This document shows, piece after piece, positions 1-8,971 of a stretch of 64,000 nucleotides of DNA (the first letter of the stretch is position 1; every line of letters starts with the position of its first letter). Position numbers and translations under genes: made by a program. Location: positions 1 through 64,000 of the forward strand of contig DBTT01000027.1 of NCBI GenBank assembly GCA_002307185.1, in the 5' to 3' direction. The notes under the pieces were generated by a model. It ran no database searches, was not told the origin of the DNA, and saw only the letters and a list, made by a program, of their open reading frames with translations. Source of the DNA: Bacteroidales bacterium UBA1309 (lineage in GTDB: Bacteria > Bacteroidota > Bacteroidia > Bacteroidales > Dysgonomonadaceae).

Positions 1-582
1 GCTGCATATGGGCTGGGTTGGTTTGTGCCGGCAGATGGCAGCGCGGGAAAAATAGTGATGCATACAGGAAGAGAACCAGGCTTTTTCAGTTTTTTTCTGC
101 GTGATCTCAGTCATCAAAGAACCATTATCATATTGGATAACATGGAAAGTTCAGGTTTTGGAAAAGCTTGCAAAGAAAGTTTTAATATATTTAGCCAAAC
201 AGATTATTTTCCGGAAATGAAGCAAAAGGAATCCCTCTTTTTGGCATATGTAAAAAAACTATATTCAGAAGGCCCAGAGGAAGCCATTACTCAATTTAAC
301 CTCCTTAAGAGTGACACGGCACATTATTTTGCGGATGAACGGGAACTTAATGAACTCGGACTTGAGTTGCTAAATGATAAACATTACAAATCTGCCTTGG
401 AGGCATTGAAGTTGTGTACAATTCTGTACCCGGAAAGCTGGAATACTTATGACAGCTACGGCAAGGCATTATTGCAAAATGGTAAAAAGCCGGAAGCCAT
501 CCTGATGTATAACAAGTCCGTGGAGATGAACCCACAGAATGAACCGGGGAAAAAGATATTAAAAGAATTACTCCAAAAATAG
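1..582 (+). CDS. Serine hydrolase of the beta-lactamase family with C-terminal TPRs, 5' truncated by window edge
   Basis: The reading frame is open to base 1, so the gene starts upstream of the window; the GTG at 25 is unlikely to be the real start. The visible part begins with YGLGWFV, followed by an HTGREPGF segment (residues about 22-29). This matches the C-terminal third of class C beta-lactamase/penicillin-binding-like serine hydrolases, where an H-[TS]-G motif stands in for KTG. The SxxK serine would lie outside the window. The last 100 residues are helical TPR-like repeats (AITQFNLLK, YKSALEALKLC, EAILMYNKS), a common tail in Bacteroidota members of this family. It is probably a secreted or periplasmic peptidase or esterase; the substrate cannot be judged. 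Confidence 0.75.
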   Translation, partial: AAYGLGWFVPADGSAGKIVMHTGREPGFFSFFLRDLSHQRTIIILDNMESSGFGKACKESFNIFSQTDYFPEMKQKESLFLAYVKKLYSEGPEEAITQFNLLKSDTAHYFADERELNELGLELLNDKHYKSALEALKLCTILYPESWNTYDSYGKALLQNGKKPEAILMYNKSVEMNPQNEPGKKILKELLQK

Positions 583-717
583 TTATTCCGTGGTCGGATT
601 ACAAACCCAATGACGGATGTGTAGCTTCCTACGTTGGGTGCAACACAAAAGAATGGTCCACAAATTCGATTTTTTGAGCTTTAATGGATAATTTGCGCAA
701 CATTAAAATGAATAATT

Positions 718-1509
718 ATGAACACCATAACAACCAAGGGAGCCAAACTTGTTTTTTCCTCTTTATTTATTTTCTTTTGGGCAATCAATTTATTTGCTCA
801 AAACATTGACAGCCAATCCATCAAGTCTGTTTTGTCAAGGGATAGCCTGTTTTGGCTTGCCTATAACACTTGTGATACTGCAACTATAGGAGATTTTTAC
901 ACGGATGACGTGGAGTTTTATCATGACAAGAATGGTTTATCGAAAGGGAGGGACAATATCGTTTCATCGTTCAAAAAGAATCTCTGCAGCGATGATTTCC
1001 GTTTGCGGAGAGAGGCGCTTGACAGCACTATCCATGTTTTCCTCCTGAAAAATCAAGATAGCGTATATGGGGCTATTCTGAATGGAGAGCACTATTTTTA
1101 CGTATGGGAAAAGGGCAAGAAAGAACGGCTGGATGGTTGGGCAAAATTTACACATACCTGGATACAGCAAAATGGGAAATGGCAAATGACACGTATCCTT
1201 AGCTACGACCACAAGCCGGCACCCTACCTGAACAAAAGGAAGGCGGTCAAAGTCCCCACAAAAATTCTTGACACCTATCTCGGGCAATACAACGGGCCTT
1301 CGACGAGTGTCCTGATTAAGAGGGGAAACCAAAACTTAATACAAATTGTGAATGGCAAAAAATTCACAATATATCCTGAAACTGCCACATTGTTCTTTCT
1401 TAAAGAGCATGACCTGACATTCGAGTTCTTAGGCAAAAATAAGGCTGGTCGTAAAATGGTCGTGCGACAAAACGATGAAATAGTAGAAGAGCTTACATTG
1501 ATAAAGTAA
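718..1509 (+). CDS. Secreted SnoaL/DUF4440-like protein
   Basis: The 263-residue protein has an N-terminal signal peptide (hydrophobic residues 10-27, ending LFAQ). A domain of the SnoaL/DUF4440 (NTF2-like) type follows at about 35-160. Typical signs are a short helix with DTATIGDFYTDDVEFY, a central GRDNIV, and WAKFTHTWIQQNGKWQM near the end, which is the usual W...G.W strand pair. Residues 180-263 form a beta-rich tail resembling the C-terminal domain often attached to serine hydrolases in this phylum. With the upstream serine hydrolase it may form a small periplasmic unit, but a 135-bp gap separates them. No catalytic activity can be assigned; NTF2-like folds serve as enzymes or as binding modules. 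Confidence 0.7.
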   Translation: MNTITTKGAKLVFSSLFIFFWAINLFAQNIDSQSIKSVLSRDSLFWLAYNTCDTATIGDFYTDDVEFYHDKNGLSKGRDNIVSSFKKNLCSDDFRLRREALDSTIHVFLLKNQDSVYGAILNGEHYFYVWEKGKKERLDGWAKFTHTWIQQNGKWQMTRILSYDHKPAPYLNKRKAVKVPTKILDTYLGQYNGPSTSVLIKRGNQNLIQIVNGKKFTIYPETATLFFLKEHDLTFEFLGKNKAGRKMVVRQNDEIVEELTLIK

Positions 1510-1552
1510 ACCGCACTAGAACGAACTATCCCATACCACACAAACTATTGTT

Positions 1553-1705
1553 TTTTTGACGCAAAGCACGCAGAGGTTTTAAATTCCCCCTTTGCGTTCT
1601 CGGCGTGTTTTTACTTTGTTTCTTTGCGTGGGATTGCATTTTTTTCACGCAGAGGGCGCAAAGTTTTTCACGCAGAGATCGCCAAGATCTTAAATTTCCC
1701 TTTGC
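1553..1705. repeat. Degenerate interspersed repeat with CGCAGAG/GCAAAG motifs
   Basis: Short motifs recur on both strands: CACGCAGAG at least three times, CGCAAAG or TTTGCG four times, and a recurring TTAAATT(T/C)CCC. The block is noncoding. It looks like the dispersed intergenic repeats found in many Bacteroidota genomes and may be remnants of a short palindromic element. Confidence 0.6.
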
Positions 1706-2306
1706 CAACTTAGCCCGCTATTGAAACAAAACGAATCAGAGAAACAGTATTCGGCATGAATCAATTTACATGGTTACGAATGCACAAACTTGCAATAAAT
1801 ATACAATACTCCATGTTTAATTAAATCATTTTACGGGCTTCTTACATTTATCATTCACGATATTTCATTGTTTTATCAAAAAATGGAGTAAATTTGCCAG
1901 ATATAAATATGCAATATATTTTGTATTTATGTCTAAAACGATTCTCAGCTCCTCTAAAAGGTTTTGAGCTGCGTTTAGAATTAACAGCGAACTTTCGGGC
2001 AGAGAAAATCCCCAACAAGAGGATGTGTTAATATCTCAAAGGGGTATTTCTTTTGTTTCTATATTTATTTTTTTGAATAAATATCCATAAATACGCCATC
2101 ATACGGATAGCATACAGACACGATACAGACACCATAGAGCTACGATATAGGAAAAGAAGGGCTGAAATGAATAAAAATAGAATAATATGCAACAAAACCA
2201 AATAAATATGCAGTAAAAAACAAGAAAGGGGAATATCTGCACATCCTGCATGATGATGCCCCAATCTATTAATTTCCTTATTTATTAATTAAAACTTTTA
2301 GAAATT
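1706..2306. other. 600-bp intergenic region with a candidate promoter
   Basis: AT-rich and without a convincing gene. TAAATTTG at 1889-1896, with TTG 18 bp upstream, fits the Bacteroidota -7/-33 promoter. The transcript would run to the gene at 2307 with a leader of about 400 nt. An imperfect hairpin (CTCAGCTC ... GAGCTG) lies near 1947-1973. I recognise no riboswitch in the leader. Confidence 0.4.
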
Positions 2307-2870
2307 ATGGCAGAATCCAAAAACAACGTCATCACCCACGGACTCAGTGGGAAAGTAGGCGACCTGATCGTCTTTCGTAACGTCAACGGAAAAACCATCG
2401 TTGCAAATAAACCCAAGGAACGCACCGGGGAATTGTCGAATGAACAGAAAACACACAAAAAAAAGTTTCAGCAGGCAATAATCTATGCCAAGTCGGCAAT
2501 AGCAGACCCTGACACCGCTGAAGCCTACAAGAAAGCTGCCCCAAAGGGCAAATCAGCTTACAACCTGGCTGTGGCCGATTTCTTCCATGCGCCCGACATC
2601 AGCGAGGTCAACCTCGAGAAATACACGGGGAAAATCGGGGATACCATTGCCGTCACCGTCACCGACGATTTCAGCGTTCAAGAGGTGTCCGTCTCCATCC
2701 AGAACAGCGACGGCACACTCGTGGAGCAGGGCTTGGCGCAGAAAGCGCCCGGTAGCGTCCAATGGATCTACACCGCCATTGCGGAAAACAGCTCCTTGGA
2801 CGGCGACAAAATCATTATCAAGGCTTCCGACCTTCCCGGACACACGACTGAAAAGGAAGAGGCATTGTGA
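2307..2870 (+). CDS. Conserved hypothetical protein with C-terminal beta-sandwich-like region
   Basis: A 187-residue protein without signal peptide or membrane segment. The N-terminal 35 residues carry a strongly patterned motif (HGLSGKVGDLIVFR, then NGKTIVANKPK), a basic helical middle follows, and about 95-187 are Thr/Val-rich and look like an Ig-like beta-sandwich (YTGKIGDTIAVTVTDDF). I cannot name a function. A second copy of its last 35 codons survives at 8100-8207, so the locus once held tandem paralogues. The two copies differ almost only at synonymous sites, which shows the family was under selection. Confidence 0.7.
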   Translation: MAESKNNVITHGLSGKVGDLIVFRNVNGKTIVANKPKERTGELSNEQKTHKKKFQQAIIYAKSAIADPDTAEAYKKAAPKGKSAYNLAVADFFHAPDISEVNLEKYTGKIGDTIAVTVTDDFSVQEVSVSIQNSDGTLVEQGLAQKAPGSVQWIYTAIAENSSLDGDKIIIKASDLPGHTTEKEEAL

Positions 2871-2886
2871 TAACTCTCAAATAACT

Positions 2887-2913
2887 GGAGTGCGGCTTAT
2901 GCAACCGCACTCC
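2887..2913 (+). terminator. Hairpin after the 2307 gene
   Basis: A perfect 9-bp stem GGAGTGCGG/CCGCACTCC encloses a 9-nt loop 17 bp after the stop codon. No T-run follows, so it may be a Bacteroidota-type terminator or an RNA-stabilising hairpin. A wobble-containing version recurs after the paralogue fragment (8224-8250). Confidence 0.55.
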
Positions 2914-3131
2914 GGTTGAAAATACAAGAATTCCAGTTGCCTCACCATGCCCTCTTCCCAAATCGTCCGGTTGAATATGCTCATATCCAACCTTTTATTT
3001 TCTTTCGTCTCACAATCCTCGATATTGTAAAATTTATTTATTTTTGTATATTCGCATAATCGATGCGTAGCGCACTTAGCTACAAGTCCCGACAATGTAG
3101 TACCGTTGGGCATCCCGGCTCTAAATTCCGT

Positions 3132-3176
3132 GGACAAAAATTGTCCTATAAATTTTCTTTTGCTATCTTTGGACAA
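3132..3176 (+). promoter_or_regulatory. Promoter and C-box-like operator of the restriction-modification cassette
   Basis: A perfect palindrome, GGACAA-AAA-TTGTCC (3132-3146), covers the -33 element (TTG, 3141-3143). A TATCTTTG -7 box lies at 3164-3171, 20 bp downstream. A third GGACAA half-site at 3171-3176 overlaps the start point. The arrangement resembles controller-protein operators with an upstream activation site and a downstream repression half-site. The likely binder is the XRE protein encoded 13 bp further on. Confidence 0.7.
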
Positions 3177-3188
3177 ATTACGACCTAA

Positions 3189-3515
3189 ATGACGACAAAG
3201 AAAAAGAGCATCGCAACCATAGGTGAACAGCTAAGAGCATTAAGGGAAGGAGCATCGCTTTCTTTGAGAGGAGTGGCAAGCCATATTGGCATTGACACTT
3301 CTTTGCTTGGGAAAATTGAACGCAACGAACGACAACCAACAAAAGAGCAAATAAAACAGATTGCTAAATTCTTTGAAATAGACGAAAAAATATTGATTAA
3401 AGAATTACTAAGCGACCAATTTGCTTCCAAGATAATGGAAGAAGAAGCTGATCTTGACACACTGAAAGTCGCAGAAGATAAAGTTGAATATTTAAAAGCA
3501 AACAAGAAAAAATGA
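3189..3515 (+). CDS. XRE-family controller (C) protein of the R-M cassette
   Basis: A 108-residue protein with a Cro/C1-type helix-turn-helix at about 12-65: LRALREGASLSLRGVASHIG, then SLLGKIERNERQPTKEQ as recognition region. The C-terminal 40 residues are charged helix. Its stop codon overlaps the ATG of the restriction enzyme by 4 bp, so the two are co-translated. Small XRE proteins directly upstream of restriction genes are typically C proteins that delay nuclease expression until methylation is in place, and the palindrome upstream (3132-3146) supports this. Confidence 0.85.
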   Translation: MTTKKKSIATIGEQLRALREGASLSLRGVASHIGIDTSLLGKIERNERQPTKEQIKQIAKFFEIDEKILIKELLSDQFASKIMEEEADLDTLKVAEDKVEYLKANKKK

Positions 3516-6496
3516 CAATTAAACAACTCATAGAAAAATATTCGGCTGACAGAAAATATTACTTAACGAACAAGTATAACGAAACGTTACTTCGCAGTGA
3601 TTTCTTAGACCCTCTTTTTGAATTGTTGGGTTGGGATATAAAAAATAATGCAGGAAAAACCACTAACGAAAGAGAAGTGATTTTGGAAGAAGCATTAAAA
3701 GCAGATGCTTCCGAACACTCAAAAAAACCAGACTATTCATTTCGCTTATTTTCAGAAAGAAAATTCTTTTTGGAAGCAAAAAAGCCATGTATATCAATCG
3801 AAGCGAACAACGAGACGGCAAAACAAGTAAGGCGATACGGTTTTACAGCTAAATTGAAAATTTCCGTTCTTTCAAACTTTGAATATCTGATCATATACGA
3901 CACTTCTGTAAAAGTTGATGAAGCAGATAATTACAACAAAGCATTAATCAAAAAATATCATTACACAGAATACGAAAGCAAGTTTGATGAAATTAAAAAG
4001 CTATTGGGCAAGGACGCAGTTTATTCAGGAGCCTTTGATACCGAATGGCAAACCATCGAAACCAAACTAGATGAATACTCAATTGATATCCTTTTTCTAC
4101 AACAATTCAACGAGTGGAGAAAATTATTGGGTAGTGAAATTTTCAAATATGACCCTAAAATAAAAGAGCAGGAATTAAATGATATTGTTCAAAGTTACTT
4201 GAACAGGATTTTGTTTTTGCGTGTTTGCGAGGATAGAAACTTAGAAGATTATCAAACGCTTCTAAAGTTTGCCAATGCAAGTGATTTCAAAGCACTCTTC
4301 AAAAAATTTGAACAAGCTGATAAACGCTATGATTCAGGGTTATTTGACCAATTGCTCAAAGATAAAATTATAGAAAATATCAGTTCGGCATTTTGGACGA
4401 TTATTAAACAGTTGTATTATCCTGAAAGCCCTTACTCTTTCAGTGTATTTTCATCAAACATTTTAGGCAGTATTTATGAAATTTCCTTATCCGAAAAATT
4501 GACCGTTGAAAACGGAACAGTTGAATTGATAAAGAAACCAGAAAATGTTGAAAGGGATATTGTAACCACACCAACATTTATCATCAATGATATTTTACGG
4601 AATACTGTTTTGCCAAAATGTAAAGGCAAGACCGATAAGGAAATTCTAAAACTGAAATTTGCAGATATTGCTTGTGGTTCAGGTGCATTTTTATTGGAGT
4701 TATTTCAGCTATTGAATGACATTTTAACTGACTACTATTTAAAAGCAGACAAAACAAAACTCATTCAAACCAGCATCAATACCTACAAACTACCTTTCAA
4801 TATAAAGAGAGAGCTTTTGTTGAATTGTGTTTACGGAATTGATAAAGACTATAATGCAGTGGAAGCAGCAAAATTTGGCTTACTGCTTAAACTTTTAGAA
4901 GACGAAAACACATCTTCAACAAATACCAGCAAACCAGTTTTACCTGACCTATCCAACAATATTTTCTTTGGCAACAGTTTATTGAACCCGACACAAGTTG
5001 AAAAGAAAAATCAAACTGAAATCAATCCGTTTGATTTTTCAAAACTTTGTTTTGATGTAATTATCGGCAATCCGCCTTATATGAAGTCGGAAGATATGAA
5101 AAATATCACACCATTTGAATTACCTCTTTACAAAGCAAATTACATTTCGGCTTACAAGCAGTTCGACAAATACTTCTTGTTCCTTGAACAAGGAATAAAC
5201 TTACTTAATGACGATGGAGTTTTAGGTTATATTGTCCCAAGCAAGTTTACAAAGGTTGGCGCAGGTAAGAAATTAAGAGAAGAACTTGCAACGAAAGGTT
5301 ATTTACATTCCATCGTTTCGTTTGGTGCTAATCAGGTTTTTGCGGATAAAACGACTTATACTTGTTTATTGATTTTAAACAAAACGCAGCAAGAATCATT
5401 TCAATATGCAGAAGTCAAAAGCCTGAAAAGTTGGAAAGTTCGCAAACCCGAAGCCGTAAAATATGCTTCAAAGAAAACGAAAGAATTGGATAATGAGGTT
5501 TGGGTTTTAGTTCCACCAGAATTAACCAATGCCTACAAAAAAATTGTTGCCCAAAGTTCTAAGCTGATTGATTTAGTTGGCAGCGAAAACATTTTTAATG
5601 GCATTCAAACAAGTGCTAATGACATTTACATCTTCCTTCCAACGAAAGAAGATGCGAAACATTATTATTTTTCCAAAAAAAGAGTAGATTATAAAATTGA
5701 AAAAGGAATTACAAAGCCCTATTTTCAAACGTCATCAGGCGAAGACAACCTAAACACTTACAGGACTTTCAAGCCTAATGCAAGGGTTATTTATCCTTAT
5801 CAAAACACGAAAAAAGGTATTGATGTTATTCCACTCACTGATATTCAGAAGCAATACCCGCTGGCTTTTGACTATTTACAGAAACATAAAACGTTTCTGG
5901 ACAATCCCAAAAGAGACATAAAACCACAACCTGCAACAGCAGATGAATGGCATCGCTTCGGAAGGCAACAAGGATTAAGCATTTCGGATAAAAAAGAAAA
6001 GATAATCCTTGGTGTTTTGTCGAGTGGCGACAAATATGCAATAGACAATTACGGAACGCTTTTTACATCGGGTGGAACAGCAGGCTACTGTGCAATCACA
6101 ATGCCTGATAAATTCGATTATTCAACCTATTACATTCAAGCAATCCTGAATTCAAAATACGTTGAGTGGTTTGTAATCTTAACAGGGGAAGTATTTAGGG
6201 GAAGTTATTTTGCAAGAGGAACAAAAGTCCTCAACAACTTGCCAATTCGCACCATTGACTTTGCGAATGCAAAAGAGAAAACACTTCACGATAAAATTGT
6301 TGAATCACAAAAAGAACTTATCCGCATACAAGATCTAATAGACCTGAAAGCAGGAAACAAAAGGGCTTTGACACCATTGAGCAGACAATTTGCAGAAGAA
6401 AGAGAAAACTTAGAAAAGCTGTTAGCCAAATTATATGATTTAGGCGATGACGATTTATTAATCCCTTTAATCAAAGATTTGTATGAAACTAATTGA
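3512..6496 (+). CDS. Type IIG restriction endonuclease-methyltransferase, Eco57I-like
   Basis: A 994-residue single-chain enzyme. Residues 1-130 hold a PD-(D/E)xK nuclease domain (PDYSF at 73-77, FLEAKKP at 86-92). Residues 380-640 hold a gamma-class N6-adenine methyltransferase with motif I IACGSGAF near 386 and catalytic NPPY near 520. The last 300 residues resemble a TaqI-like specificity domain. Family members cut a fixed distance from their site and methylate one strand. As I recall, Eco57I has an enzyme of about 1000 residues paired with a methyltransferase of about 540, matching this pair closely. The recognition site cannot be read from sequence. The gene overlaps its neighbours by 4 and 14 bp. 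Confidence 0.9.
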   Translation: MTIKQLIEKYSADRKYYLTNKYNETLLRSDFLDPLFELLGWDIKNNAGKTTNEREVILEEALKADASEHSKKPDYSFRLFSERKFFLEAKKPCISIEANNETAKQVRRYGFTAKLKISVLSNFEYLIIYDTSVKVDEADNYNKALIKKYHYTEYESKFDEIKKLLGKDAVYSGAFDTEWQTIETKLDEYSIDILFLQQFNEWRKLLGSEIFKYDPKIKEQELNDIVQSYLNRILFLRVCEDRNLEDYQTLLKFANASDFKALFKKFEQADKRYDSGLFDQLLKDKIIENISSAFWTIIKQLYYPESPYSFSVFSSNILGSIYEISLSEKLTVENGTVELIKKPENVERDIVTTPTFIINDILRNTVLPKCKGKTDKEILKLKFADIACGSGAFLLELFQLLNDILTDYYLKADKTKLIQTSINTYKLPFNIKRELLLNCVYGIDKDYNAVEAAKFGLLLKLLEDENTSSTNTSKPVLPDLSNNIFFGNSLLNPTQVEKKNQTEINPFDFSKLCFDVIIGNPPYMKSEDMKNITPFELPLYKANYISAYKQFDKYFLFLEQGINLLNDDGVLGYIVPSKFTKVGAGKKLREELATKGYLHSIVSFGANQVFADKTTYTCLLILNKTQQESFQYAEVKSLKSWKVRKPEAVKYASKKTKELDNEVWVLVPPELTNAYKKIVAQSSKLIDLVGSENIFNGIQTSANDIYIFLPTKEDAKHYYFSKKRVDYKIEKGITKPYFQTSSGEDNLNTYRTFKPNARVIYPYQNTKKGIDVIPLTDIQKQYPLAFDYLQKHKTFLDNPKRDIKPQPATADEWHRFGRQQGLSISDKKEKIILGVLSSGDKYAIDNYGTLFTSGGTAGYCAITMPDKFDYSTYYIQAILNSKYVEWFVILTGEVFRGSYFARGTKVLNNLPIRTIDFANAKEKTLHDKIVESQKELIRIQDLIDLKAGNKRALTPLSRQFAEERENLEKLLAKLYDLGDDDLLIPLIKDLYETN

Positions 6497-8099
6497 GAGC
6501 GCAACAGCCGAGAAATTGAGGGGTGGGTTTTATACACCCGAACCCATTGCAGAATTTATTTTGCGTTGGGGTATTAATGGCAGCAGCGATTTTGACATAC
6601 TTGAACCCAGCTGTGGCGATGGTGTGTTTTTGGAACAATTGAAAAATTTAAAATCAAGATACAATTCCATTACAGCCATTGAATTTGACGAAGAAGAAGC
6701 AAAAAAAGCGGACAAGATCGAACTCAAAAATAAGCAAGTAATCAACGATGATTTTCATACTTACTGCAATAACACCGAAAAGCGATTTGACTTGGTTGTG
6801 GGTAATCCGCCTTACATCCGTTTTCAGTTTTTCGACAGAAATCAACAAGCAGAAGCTGGAGATATTTTTATAAAGGCAGGATTGAGATATTCAAAGCTTA
6901 CAAATGCTTGGGTTTCGTTTGTTGTAGGTTCTTCCCTATTGTTGAAAGACAAAGGAGGGAAAATCGGTTTCGTTTTGCCAGCAGAAATTTTGCAAGTTTC
7001 CTTTGCATTGCAATTGCGAAAATTCATCGCACATTTCTATAACAAGATCAACATTATTTCTTTTGAAAAATTAGTGTTTCCGGACATTCAGCAAGAAGTT
7101 GTTTTATTGCTTTGCGAAAAGAATGACACACAAGAACACAAGATTGAACATATCGAATTAAAAGATGCTGGCGGATTAAAAACTCTTGACTCTGCAAAGC
7201 TGAAAAGCCCCCAAAAGAAAATTGATTTCAAATCCAACAAATGGACTTTCTATTTTTTGGAGCAGGAAGAAATTGACTTTTTAGAAAATATTGCGAAGAA
7301 AAGAAATATTCAAACACTTGGGAAATATGCAAACGTTGAAGTCGGGATTACAACCGGTGCTAACAATTTTTTCACGGTTCCACTTGCTACCGTCGAGGAA
7401 TATAATCTTCACGACTATGCCAAACCAATGGTGGGCAGAAGTGTGCAAGTAAATAGCGTTATTTTTACGAAAGAAGATTGGGCGAAAAATAAATTTTCAA
7501 AAGCCAAAGCGCATTTATTGGCATTTCCGAACAGACAAAACCTAATAGAAAACAGCGGAGCGGTAAAATATATTGCCCACGGAGAAAGTTTGAATATTCA
7601 TAAAGGCTACAAAACAGGAATTAGAAATGATTGGTTTGTCGTTCCGTCTTTAAAAATATCGGATGCTTTGTTCATCAGACGAAATAATCTTTATCCAAGA
7701 TTAATCATAAACCAAGCAGAAGCATACACTACCGATACAATGCACCGTGTTTTTGTAAAACCCGGCACCGATATAAAAGCATTGACGGCAAGTTATTATA
7801 ACTCACTTTCATTAGCATTCACAGAAGTTTCAGGACGAAGCCACGGAGGTGGCGTTTTGGAGCTGATGCCTAATGAAGCCGAAAAGATATTACTCCCGTA
7901 TCATAAAAACAATGCAGAGCTATTGTCTAAAATTGATGAATTAATTCGGGACAAAACAGACATTGAAGAAGTATTAGAAATTACAAACGAAGTAATCTTA
8001 AAGCAGCATTATGGCTTGACGCAAAGCGAAATTGATTTGGCTCATAGCATTTGGAAAAAGTTGTCGAAACGTAGGTTAAATAGAAGGGAAAAAATATAA
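6483..8099 (+). CDS. N6-adenine DNA methyltransferase, partner of the type IIG enzyme
   Basis: A 538-residue gamma-class methyltransferase. GGFYTPEPI (14-22) is the usual pre-motif-I region, ILEPSCGDGVFL (39-50) binds S-adenosylmethionine, and NPPY (108-111) is catalytic. Residues 270-500 resemble the TaqI-like target-recognition domain. It starts inside the end of the type IIG gene (14-bp overlap), so translation is probably coupled. In Eco57I-type systems such a separate enzyme methylates both strands and protects the host, because the type IIG protein modifies only one. The stop codon lies exactly where the truncated paralogue of the 2307 gene begins, marking the cassette's right edge. Confidence 0.9.
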   Translation: MKLIESATAEKLRGGFYTPEPIAEFILRWGINGSSDFDILEPSCGDGVFLEQLKNLKSRYNSITAIEFDEEEAKKADKIELKNKQVINDDFHTYCNNTEKRFDLVVGNPPYIRFQFFDRNQQAEAGDIFIKAGLRYSKLTNAWVSFVVGSSLLLKDKGGKIGFVLPAEILQVSFALQLRKFIAHFYNKINIISFEKLVFPDIQQEVVLLLCEKNDTQEHKIEHIELKDAGGLKTLDSAKLKSPQKKIDFKSNKWTFYFLEQEEIDFLENIAKKRNIQTLGKYANVEVGITTGANNFFTVPLATVEEYNLHDYAKPMVGRSVQVNSVIFTKEDWAKNKFSKAKAHLLAFPNRQNLIENSGAVKYIAHGESLNIHKGYKTGIRNDWFVVPSLKISDALFIRRNNLYPRLIINQAEAYTTDTMHRVFVKPGTDIKALTASYYNSLSLAFTEVSGRSHGGGVLELMPNEAEKILLPYHKNNAELLSKIDELIRDKTDIEEVLEITNEVILKQHYGLTQSEIDLAHSIWKKLSKRRLNRREKI

Positions 8100-8207
8100 T
8101 GGATCTACACCGCCATCGCAGAAAACAGCTCCTTGGACGGCGACAAAATCATTATCAAGGCTTCCGACCTGCCCGGTCACACCACCGAACAGGAAGAGGC
8201 ACTGTGA
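8098..8207 (+). pseudogene. 3' fragment of a second copy of the 2307 hypothetical gene
   Basis: From AATGGATC at 8098 to the stop at 8205-8207 the sequence repeats 2761-2870. About 9 of 110 bases differ, and the 35-codon translation differs by one residue (K to Q near the end). There is no start or 5' part; the preceding sequence is the methyltransferase gene. The copy was therefore cut by arrival of the R-M cassette, or lost its 5' end when the cassette recombined in. Confidence 0.8.
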
Positions 8208-8223
8208 TAAATCTAAGATAATC

Positions 8224-8250
8224 GGGGTGCGGCTTATGGAGCCGTGCTCC
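8224..8250 (+). terminator. Hairpin after the paralogue fragment
   Basis: A 10-bp stem with G-T wobbles (GGGGTGCGGC/GCCGTGCTCC) encloses a 7-nt loop. It is the counterpart of the hairpin at 2887-2913 and now probably ends the R-M transcript. Confidence 0.5.
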
Positions 8251-8405
8251 GGTTTTCATATAAAACCTCGTTTTGCGAGATAATGCCCGGCAACATCTTA
8301 TCGCTGGATGCGCCAAACTCTAGTTGGATTGAAAATAAGCTTATTGACGAAAACGGTGAGGTAAATAGTTGAAGCAAGTTGTTGGACAGCTGGCAATTAT
8401 TTAGA

Positions 8406-8773
8406 TTATACAGTGGAGAGTCGTATTAAGTCAAAAAACATCAGTCTTGTCGGCAAATTGTCATCTGTAGCCAATCCCGTATATTGTTTTTCTTGTTCTT
8501 CTGAAGAAAAAAGAAACTCAAATCCATTTTTCAAGTAATAAGAAATCGGAGACTTTTCGTTGTAAGCATCGACGACGACAAAGCGGCAGCCCGTTTTATT
8601 GTTTGAATCTATAAACCACGATTTTATAAAGTCCATTAATTCTCCGCCAATGCCTTTGTTCCGGTATTTTTGATTGACCCCCAATCTTCCAACCAATACG
8701 GCAGGATAACTTCAGAGATGTTTTTCTCGCGGTATTTGTTTTGAAACTCTTTTTCGTGGATTAGACAAAACAT
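8406..8773 (-). pseudogene. GNAT-family acetyltransferase, frameshifted and probably 5' truncated
   Basis: The downstream frame encodes a clear GNAT core: AVLVGRLGVNQKYRNKGIGGEL is the acetyl-CoA-binding beta4-alpha3 region (R/Q-x-x-G-x-G/A as RNKGIG), followed by VVVDAYNEKSPISYYLKNGF. Reading upstream in this frame hits TGA four codons before AVLV. The preceding part (from ATG at 8773, ending KNISEVIL) lies in another frame, so there is a shift near 8702-8710. The joined product would be about 120 residues, shorter than the usual 150-170. GNATs with PAVLVGRL resemble TacT/AtaT-like toxins, but no DUF1778-type antitoxin gene is nearby. Confidence 0.6.
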
Positions 8774-8971
8774 AGTGTCTATGAATTATATTGGGTGTGT
8801 TTGGTCGGAATATACCTAAACAAGATATAGGCCAATGAGGATTTTAAGTAAGGAGTCAATAACTTGTCAACACAAATTGAATTCGATAAACAAACGCACC
8901 AGATTACTCAGATTCGACTAAATCTACAGATCCCCCCAATTTTCATCACCTATTATAAGCGAAAGTCAATA

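Noticed and set aside
2028..2264. A 78-codon minus-strand frame before the hypothetical gene at 2307
   Set aside because: AT-rich, hydrophobic by composition, no ribosome-binding site, and located in a likely promoter-leader region of the plus strand.
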